DNA of 64,000 bases from Exiguobacterium flavidum. Lineage in GTDB: Bacteria; Bacillota; Bacilli; Exiguobacteriales; Exiguobacteriaceae. The notes beneath the pieces are model-generated. The model saw nothing but the letters and a program-made list of their open reading frames with translations, had not been told where the DNA came from and made no database searches. Below, in pieces: positions 57,958 to 64,000 of this stretch. Numbering within the stretch: the first letter of the stretch is position 1; every line of letters starts with the position of its first letter. The stretch lies in assembly GCF_003344535.1 (NCBI RefSeq), contig NZ_QPKS01000011.1, forward strand, positions 39,499 through 103,498. Reading direction: 5' to 3'. Position numbers and translations under genes: made by a program.

Positions 57958-58971
57958 TCACTTTGATTCTAAATCCAACCCTGGTTCAGCGTTCATGGCG
58001 AGCGTAGATGTACGCCCGGCCAGGTACGGATGGATCGCAGCAGCACCGATCATCGCGGCATTGTCCCCGCAAAGGGCGAGCGGAGGTGTCAACAGCGGAA
58101 TCCCTTCCTGCTTGCATGCCGCTTCAAGCGCACCTCGCAATCCTTTGTTCGCCGCGACGCCGCCCGCGAGCAGGAGTTGCTTCGCACCCTTGTCCTTCGC
58201 CGCGCGGATCGCCTTGCCGACGAGCACCTCGACGACACTCGCCTGGAAGCTTGCCGCGAGGTCTTCCGGCACGATTTTCTCTCCACGCTGTTCCGCATTA
58301 TGGACGGCATTGATGACGGACGACTTCAGCCCGCTGAAGCTGAAATCATATGAATCCTTCTCGAGCCAGATGCGCGGGAAGCGGAACGTGTCCTTCCCGC
58401 TTTGCGCGAGGCGGTCGATCTGCGGACCACCGGGATATGGCAGCTTGAGCGTCCTGGCCACCTTGTCATATGCTTCGCCAGCTGCGTCGTCCCTCGTCTC
58501 GCCGATGACCTCATACACACCATCTTCCGGCATGTAGATCAGTTCGGTATGACCGCCTGATGCGATCAGACAGACGAGCGGGAACTCAAGTTCACCGACG
58601 AGGCGGTTCGCGTAGATATGACCGGCAATATGATGGACGCCGATCAGCGGTTTCCCGTGCGCGAACGCGAGCGCCTTCGCCGCACTGATGCCGACGAGCA
58701 AAGCTCCGACAAGTCCCGGTCCTTCCGTGACGGCGATCGCGTCGACTTCTTCGATCGTCACGTCTGCCGTGCTCAGCGCCTCTTCGATCACATACGTCAC
58801 GCGCTCGACATGGTGACGGGAAGCGACTTCCGGTACGACACCGCCGAAGCGTTTATGGCTTTCGATCTGGGACGAGACGACGTTCGATAAGATGTCGACA
58901 CCGCCGCGCACGACGGACGCTGCCGTCTCGTCGCAGCTTGATTCGATCGCCAAAATGAGTGGTTGTGTCAT
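57958..58971 (-). CDS. tsaD: tRNA threonylcarbamoyladenosine synthase subunit TsaD
   Basis: Protein of 337 residues that transfers the threonylcarbamoyl group to A37 of ANN-decoding tRNAs. N-terminal [15 protein letters not shown], metal-binding HHIAGHIY, and [14 protein letters not shown] are diagnostic of the Kae1/TsaD family. ATGA overlap with rimI; GGAAGGAG before the ATG. Works with TsaB and TsaE upstream and Sua5. Confidence 0.97.
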   Translation of the reverse strand: MTQPLILAIESSCDETAASVVRGGVDILSNVVSSQIESHKRFGGVVPEVASRHHVERVTYVIEEALSTADVTIEEVDAIAVTEGPGLVGALLVGISAAKALAFAHGKPLIGVHHIAGHIYANRLVGELEFPLVCLIASGGHTELIYMPEDGVYEVIGETRDDAAGEAYDKVARTLKLPYPGGPQIDRLAQSGKDTFRFPRIWLEKDSYDFSFSGLKSSVINAVHNAEQRGEKIVPEDLAASFQASVVEVLVGKAIRAAKDKGAKQLLLAGGVAANKGLRGALEAACKQEGIPLLTPPLALCGDNAAMIGAAAIHPYLAGRTSTLAMNAEPGLDLESK

Positions 58972-59426
58972 GCGTCTTCTCCTTCCAGTGCCAGCCAGTA
59001 GATGGCAGCATCTTCGTTGTTGTCCTGATAGTATCGTTTTCTCGTTCCCGCGTAGCGGAAGCCGAGCTTCTCATAAAGCGAACGGGCAGGCGTGTTCGAG
59101 ACCCGTACCTCGAGCGTCATCGCTGAAAGCGCGAGCTCTCTTGCTGACTCGATCAAGGAACTGAGTAGCTTCTCACCGATTTTTTGCCCGCGCAACGTGC
59201 GTTTGACGGCGACGTTCGTGATATGTCCCTCTCCCGCGATTTGCCAGAGGCCGGCGAATCCGACGATCTCATCTTGCTCTGTCGCGACAAGGTAATAGGC
59301 ATTCGGGTTCCTTGTCATCTCGGTCTCGAACGCATCGATCGTCCAAGGCGTCGCGAACGACTGCAGTTCGACTTCGTGGACACCCTGAACGTCTGCAAGC
59401 GTCATTCTCCGGATATCAAGACTCAT
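58968..59426 (-). CDS. rimI: Ribosomal protein S18 alanine N-acetyltransferase RimI
   Basis: GNAT enzyme of 152 residues. [21 protein letters not shown] is the acetyl-CoA loop and [16 protein letters not shown] the C-terminal motif of RimI. In Bacillus it lies between tsaB and tsaD, as here; overlaps both neighbours. Confidence 0.93.
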   Translation of the reverse strand: MSLDIRRMTLADVQGVHEVELQSFATPWTIDAFETEMTRNPNAYYLVATEQDEIVGFAGLWQIAGEGHITNVAVKRTLRGQKIGEKLLSSLIESARELALSAMTLEVRVSNTPARSLYEKLGFRYAGTRKRYYQDNNEDAAIYWLALEGEDA

Positions 59427-60063
59427 TTTGTGCCTCCAGCCATTTCGCCTCCGCCTCCGCGAGGCGAAGGTAACGGGGCTCGAACGCGTGCGGCGCTACA
59501 GTCTCGCGTTCTGCACCGAGCAGGGCGAGTACACCGGCACGTGGATAATCGAACGCAGCAGGCGCCTTTTTGAAGCGATTGCCTTCCGACAGGTCGACGT
59601 CTCCCGTGATGAGCGTCCCATCCGGCAAGCTCGCAGCGAATTCCGAGACGGTCACATGCCGTTCCTGACCGATCAGCTTCCCGTCTTCATATAAGGCAGC
59701 GAACGCCGTCCCGCGCCGTGCATCCTGAAGTGCAGCGACGAAACCGGATTGCCCGGTCGATGCCGCCATCAGTTCGAGTGTCGAGACGGCCGCCAGTTCG
59801 ATATCGAGTGTATAGGCGAGTGTCTTCGCTGTCGTCGCACCGATCCGTAAACCTGTATAGGAACCCGGTCCGTCCGCGATGACGATCCGCGTCAGATCGC
59901 CCGCCTTCCATTTCATCTCCTGCATCATCCGTTCGATCAGCGGCATCAGCTTCGTCGCATGGTTCAGCGAAGTCAGCTGCGAGCTTTCCGCCAATATGTT
60001 CTCCCCGTCAGAGAGCGCGACGGACAGGCGCTTCGTCGACGTGTCGATTGCTAATATCTTCAT
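59416..60063 (-). CDS. tsaB: t6A synthase subunit TsaB
   Basis: ASKHA-fold protein of 215 residues that stabilises TsaD. MKILAIDTSTKRLSVALSDGE, VIADGPGSYTGLRIGATTAKTLAY and AALQDARRGTAFAALYEDGK are typical. ATGA overlap with tsaE; overlaps rimI by eleven bases. Confidence 0.95.
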   Translation of the reverse strand: MKILAIDTSTKRLSVALSDGENILAESSQLTSLNHATKLMPLIERMMQEMKWKAGDLTRIVIADGPGSYTGLRIGATTAKTLAYTLDIELAAVSTLELMAASTGQSGFVAALQDARRGTAFAALYEDGKLIGQERHVTVSEFAASLPDGTLITGDVDLSEGNRFKKAPAAFDYPRAGVLALLGAERETVAPHAFEPRYLRLAEAEAKWLEAQNES

Positions 60064-60509
60064 ACGGTCAACCCCTCACATAACTTCTCATATCGGACGC
60101 CGTGCGGTTCCAGGACGAACTGCCGTGACTCGTCCCCAGTCCGTGTGACCGTGATCGCGAGCCGCTCTTGCGGCAGGGATTCCGCGATCAGATGGGACCA
60201 CTCGACGACCGAGACGCCGTCCCCGTTCAGATATTCCTCAAGCCCAATGTCATCCCCCGAATCCTCCAGACGATAGACATCCATATGATAGAGCGGCAGA
60301 CGCCCGCTGTATTGCTTCATGATCGTAAACGTCGGGCTGTTGACGTTCCGTGTCACACCGAGCCCCTTCGCAAAACCTTTCGTGAACGTCGTCTTCCCTG
60401 CACCCAGATTACCGTCGAGCGTGATCACCATCCCCGAGCTGACCCTGCGCCCAAGTTCGAGCGCGAGAGCCGTCGTCTCTTCCGGGCTGTTCGTCTCCAA
60501 GCGAATCAT
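60060..60509 (-). CDS. tsaE: t6A synthase ATPase subunit TsaE
   Basis: P-loop ATPase of 149 residues: DGNLGAGKTTFTKGFAKGLG Walker A and NSPTFTIMKQY, then LYHMDVYRL. Start MIRLETNSPEET is supported by GGGAGGAAG; the open frame upstream is not used. First gene of tsaE-tsaB-rimI-tsaD. Confidence 0.94.
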   Translation of the reverse strand: MIRLETNSPEETTALALELGRRVSSGMVITLDGNLGAGKTTFTKGFAKGLGVTRNVNSPTFTIMKQYSGRLPLYHMDVYRLEDSGDDIGLEEYLNGDGVSVVEWSHLIAESLPQERLAITVTRTGDESRQFVLEPHGVRYEKLCEGLTV

Positions 60510-60617
60510 CCGTCTTCCTCCCTCTTTCATTCTTCCTCCATTGTACCGAACTAAAAAGACAAAAAAAAATACGAAACGCTGAACGTTTCGTAGTAAAGTC
60601 GAAGTTTAGATTAAAAT

Positions 60618-60694
<77 letters not shown>

Positions 60695-60727
60695 ACGATA
60701 AACGTTTTGGAATTACGTATTAAAAAT

Positions 60728-60804
<77 letters not shown>

Positions 60805-60960
60805 ATGATATAACGTTTCGACATATATTAATATAGCATGCTTCTCTTCGGATGACAAGTGTTATTTTTTCTTCACTTCTTTTGTGAGTGTGAACACGAT
60901 TGCATACTGGAAGATTAGGGAATCATATGTGCAAAGAATCTCATGAAGGAGGCGCTCTCC

Positions 60961-61728
60961 ATGCCTTTATGGCGTAACGTCCTGGCCCGTTTCCGGTTCA
61001 GGACGATCGAAACCGAAATCTTTCTGTCGACGACTCATGTGCGCCCGGGTGACGTTGTCCGCGGTGCCATTCGAATCCGGAATATCACGCATCGCCTGAT
61101 TTATTTGAGCGAAGTCGCTCTCGTCTTAAAAACACAATATGAACATCTGCCGAATCGTTCATTCGCTGAGCTGAAGCAGATCCATCTCCCGATCGACACG
61201 ACGTTCGAGCCCCATGAGATCATCGAGTATCCGTTTGAATTCCTCCTCGAGGACTCTTTCCCTTCGACCCTCGGTTCTCCGATTCTGATCGAGGTCCTCA
61301 TTGGAAATCAGCATGGCTATGTCATCGAACACGCACCGGACAAATCACTTCAAGTGCCCGCTTCCGACAACGTCACGAAGATTCTCTCGGCCCTTGAGAG
61401 CCTCGGCTTCCACCGTTTCGAGGTGCGAAACATCAAAATACAAGCAGGGACGGAAAGATACCCTTTCATCCAGCGGTATTCCTATCTTCCTGAAGAGGAA
61501 TGGAGCAGGCGATTCGACGTCCTCAACGTCTTCTTCACCGAGACAAGGGAACATGTGCAGATGCATACGGCAGCTGAACATCGCCATGAATCCTCAAGCC
61601 CGATCGAACGACGATTCACACTCGATGAACTGGATGGAAAGATCGAGGAGATTGGAACGAAGATTGCAGACGAACTTCAAAAAATCCGGTTCAACCACAG
61701 TGAAGAGGTGTCTTCCTCCCATGAATAA
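60961..61728 (+). CDS. Spo0M-family protein (sporulation-control protein homologue)
   Basis: Arrestin-like protein of 255 residues with two beta-sandwich halves; N-terminal VRPGDVVRGAIRIRN and PHEIIEYPFEFLLEDSFP match the Spo0M fold, and the C-terminal helix is charged. In Bacillus Spo0M affects sporulation and cell-wall stress. The host seems non-sporulating, so the role here is open. AAGGAGG precedes the ATG. It overlaps the HAD gene by eight bases. Confidence 0.85.
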   Translation: MPLWRNVLARFRFRTIETEIFLSTTHVRPGDVVRGAIRIRNITHRLIYLSEVALVLKTQYEHLPNRSFAELKQIHLPIDTTFEPHEIIEYPFEFLLEDSFPSTLGSPILIEVLIGNQHGYVIEHAPDKSLQVPASDNVTKILSALESLGFHRFEVRNIKIQAGTERYPFIQRYSYLPEEEWSRRFDVLNVFFTETREHVQMHTAAEHRHESSSPIERRFTLDELDGKIEEIGTKIADELQKIRFNHSEEVSSSHE

Positions 61729-62389
61729 GCCACTGTACCTCGTCTTCGATATTTATGGCACGTTGTTTGACGTGACGAAACTCTCGAAAGATTGCGAAGA
61801 AGTCTTTCCCGGGTTCGGTAGTGAATTCAGCACGATCTGGCGTGAGAAGCAGCTGCACTATGCTTTCGTATCAGAACTGACCGGGACATACGTGACCTTC
61901 TCCTCCCTGACACGACAGGCGCTGCAACATACGGCATTCGCTCATGAATTGCCGCTCGCACGGGAAGATGAGGAGAAGTTGATGGCGGATTATCTGAACT
62001 TGCCGCCCTTTCCGGAAGTCGAGAGCGTATTGCAGGAGCTAAAAGGAAGTTTTTCGATATGCCTTCTTTCGAACGGAGGAGAAGACATGCTCACACCTTT
62101 GCTTGCAAACGCGAACTTCGACAAATATTTCGATCATGTTTGGAGCATCGACACTGTGAGGCACTACAAACCTTCCCCTCTGGCTTACAGGCTGATTCGC
62201 GACCGAATCGGCCAAGATGCCGACGTATTGTTCCTCTCAAGCAATTGTTGGGACATCATTGGTGCAGGACGCTTTGGCTTCAAGACAGCTTGGATCAACC
62301 GAAACGGTCTTCCGTTCGAATCGACTGGCTATCAGCCAGATTACGTGCTGCTCGATTTGCGTGACCTCTTCTCTCTGCTTGAGCATTGA
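61721..62389 (+). CDS. HAD-superfamily hydrolase (2-haloacid dehalogenase type)
   Basis: A 222-residue HAD protein: nucleophile Asp in VFDIYGTLFDV, LLSNGG motif II, Lys in HYKPSPLAYRL, and LSSNCWDIIGAGRFGFKT motif IV. Layout with the SSNCWD motif matches L-2-haloacid dehalogenase/haloacid-type hydrolases. Substrate not proven. ATG overlaps the preceding stop (ATGAATAA), so it is coupled to the Spo0M-like gene. Confidence 0.9.
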   Translation: MNKPLYLVFDIYGTLFDVTKLSKDCEEVFPGFGSEFSTIWREKQLHYAFVSELTGTYVTFSSLTRQALQHTAFAHELPLAREDEEKLMADYLNLPPFPEVESVLQELKGSFSICLLSNGGEDMLTPLLANANFDKYFDHVWSIDTVRHYKPSPLAYRLIRDRIGQDADVLFLSSNCWDIIGAGRFGFKTAWINRNGLPFESTGYQPDYVLLDLRDLFSLLEH

Positions 62390-62413
62390 GTTGCTGAAAA
62401 AGAAAGCGAAATA

Positions 62414-62458
62414 TCAAAAAAGACCGACTCGCGCAATCGCGAATCGGTCTTTTCATTC
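62414..62458. terminator. Bidirectional terminator
   Basis: AAAAGACCGACTCGCG / CGCGAATCGGTCTTTT arms; ends the HAD gene on one side and the rRNA operon on the other. Confidence 0.9.
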
Positions 62459-62460
62459 TT

Positions 62461-62576
<116 letters not shown>

Positions 62577-62671
62577 CAAGTATCATCTTAACATTATGTC
62601 TCCATAACGTCAAGCTCTTTTTCGAAGGCTCGCGCCCTCAAAACTGAAGCCATCAACAAACATCGATTAGA

Positions 62672-64000
<1,329 letters not shown>

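Noticed and set aside
61301..61720. N-terminal extension of the HAD hydrolase
   Set aside because: The extra residues are the out-of-frame reading of the Spo0M-like gene; the HAD start at 61721 gives standard length.

Overview
The window is a chromosomal segment of a low-sporulation or non-sporulating Bacillota, most likely Exiguobacterium or a close relative. This is inferred from gene order and protein style, not from a database search. Synteny with Bacillus subtilis is strong in four blocks: prfA-prmC-ywlC-ywlE-rpiB-ywlG-glyA; rho-glpX-murZ-tal-fba-spo0F-ywjG-pyrG-rpoE; groEL-groES with ydiL/ydiK; and tatC-tatA-rex-ydiF with the tsaE-tsaB-rimI-tsaD t6A operon. The sporulation gene spoIIR, which Bacillus has in the first block, is absent, while a Spo0F-like receiver and a Spo0M-like protein remain. 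The DNA is GC-rich for Bacillota, so long antisense open frames are common and have been left out. I see no insertion sequence, prophage, CRISPR array or plasmid gene.

Layout. 1-2.2 kb: a heme-sensor two-component system (HssRS-like) behind a nucleotidyltransferase-like gene. 2.2-8.1 kb: translation and t6A housekeeping operon, with a PrmC-Sua5 fusion. 8.2-10.5 kb: GntR-controlled ABC exporter. 11-13 kb: alkaline phosphatase with tandem Pho boxes. 14-16.6 kb: Na+/alanine symporter and, divergently, a SAM-I riboswitch in front of an esterase. 16.7-28.6 kb: tdk, rho, central carbon and cell-wall genes, and pyrG with a CTP-sensing leader. 29.2-34.8 kb: complete arginine deiminase operon arcABDC-arcR with a cre site. 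35-41.7 kb: mixed accessory genes (unknown secreted or membrane-active protein, oxidoreductase, nuclease, DeoR regulator, ion channel, GMP reductase, hydrolase). 41.8-45 kb: groESL under CIRCE control. 45-46 kb: a c-di-GMP riboswitch in front of a secreted calcium-binding protein. 46-51.1 kb: Fur-controlled siderophore uptake. 51.5-60.5 kb: tRNA-Ala, Tat translocase, Rex, ABC-F, HxlR/DoxX, t6A operon. 60.6-64 kb: two initiator tRNAs, a Spo0M/HAD pair, and the end of a minus-strand rRNA operon (5S and partial 23S).

How it works together. All four bacterial t6A proteins (Sua5/TsaC, TsaB, TsaD, TsaE) are present in two loci. Anaerobic and redox physiology is represented by arcABDC-ArcR and Rex, iron by Fur and HssRS, phosphate by Pho boxes, nucleotide supply by pyrG attenuation, and second-messenger control by the SAM and c-di-GMP riboswitches.

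The most unusual items are a MurA paralogue that lacks the catalytic Cys and two more active-site residues, the in-frame PrmC-Sua5 fusion with an internal ribosome binding site, the SAM riboswitch on a carboxylesterase-like gene, the c-di-GMP riboswitch on a calcium-binding secreted protein, and three evenly spaced operator copies between doxX and hxlR. I did not find a clear, wholly new multi-gene system; the candidates above are single-locus novelties.
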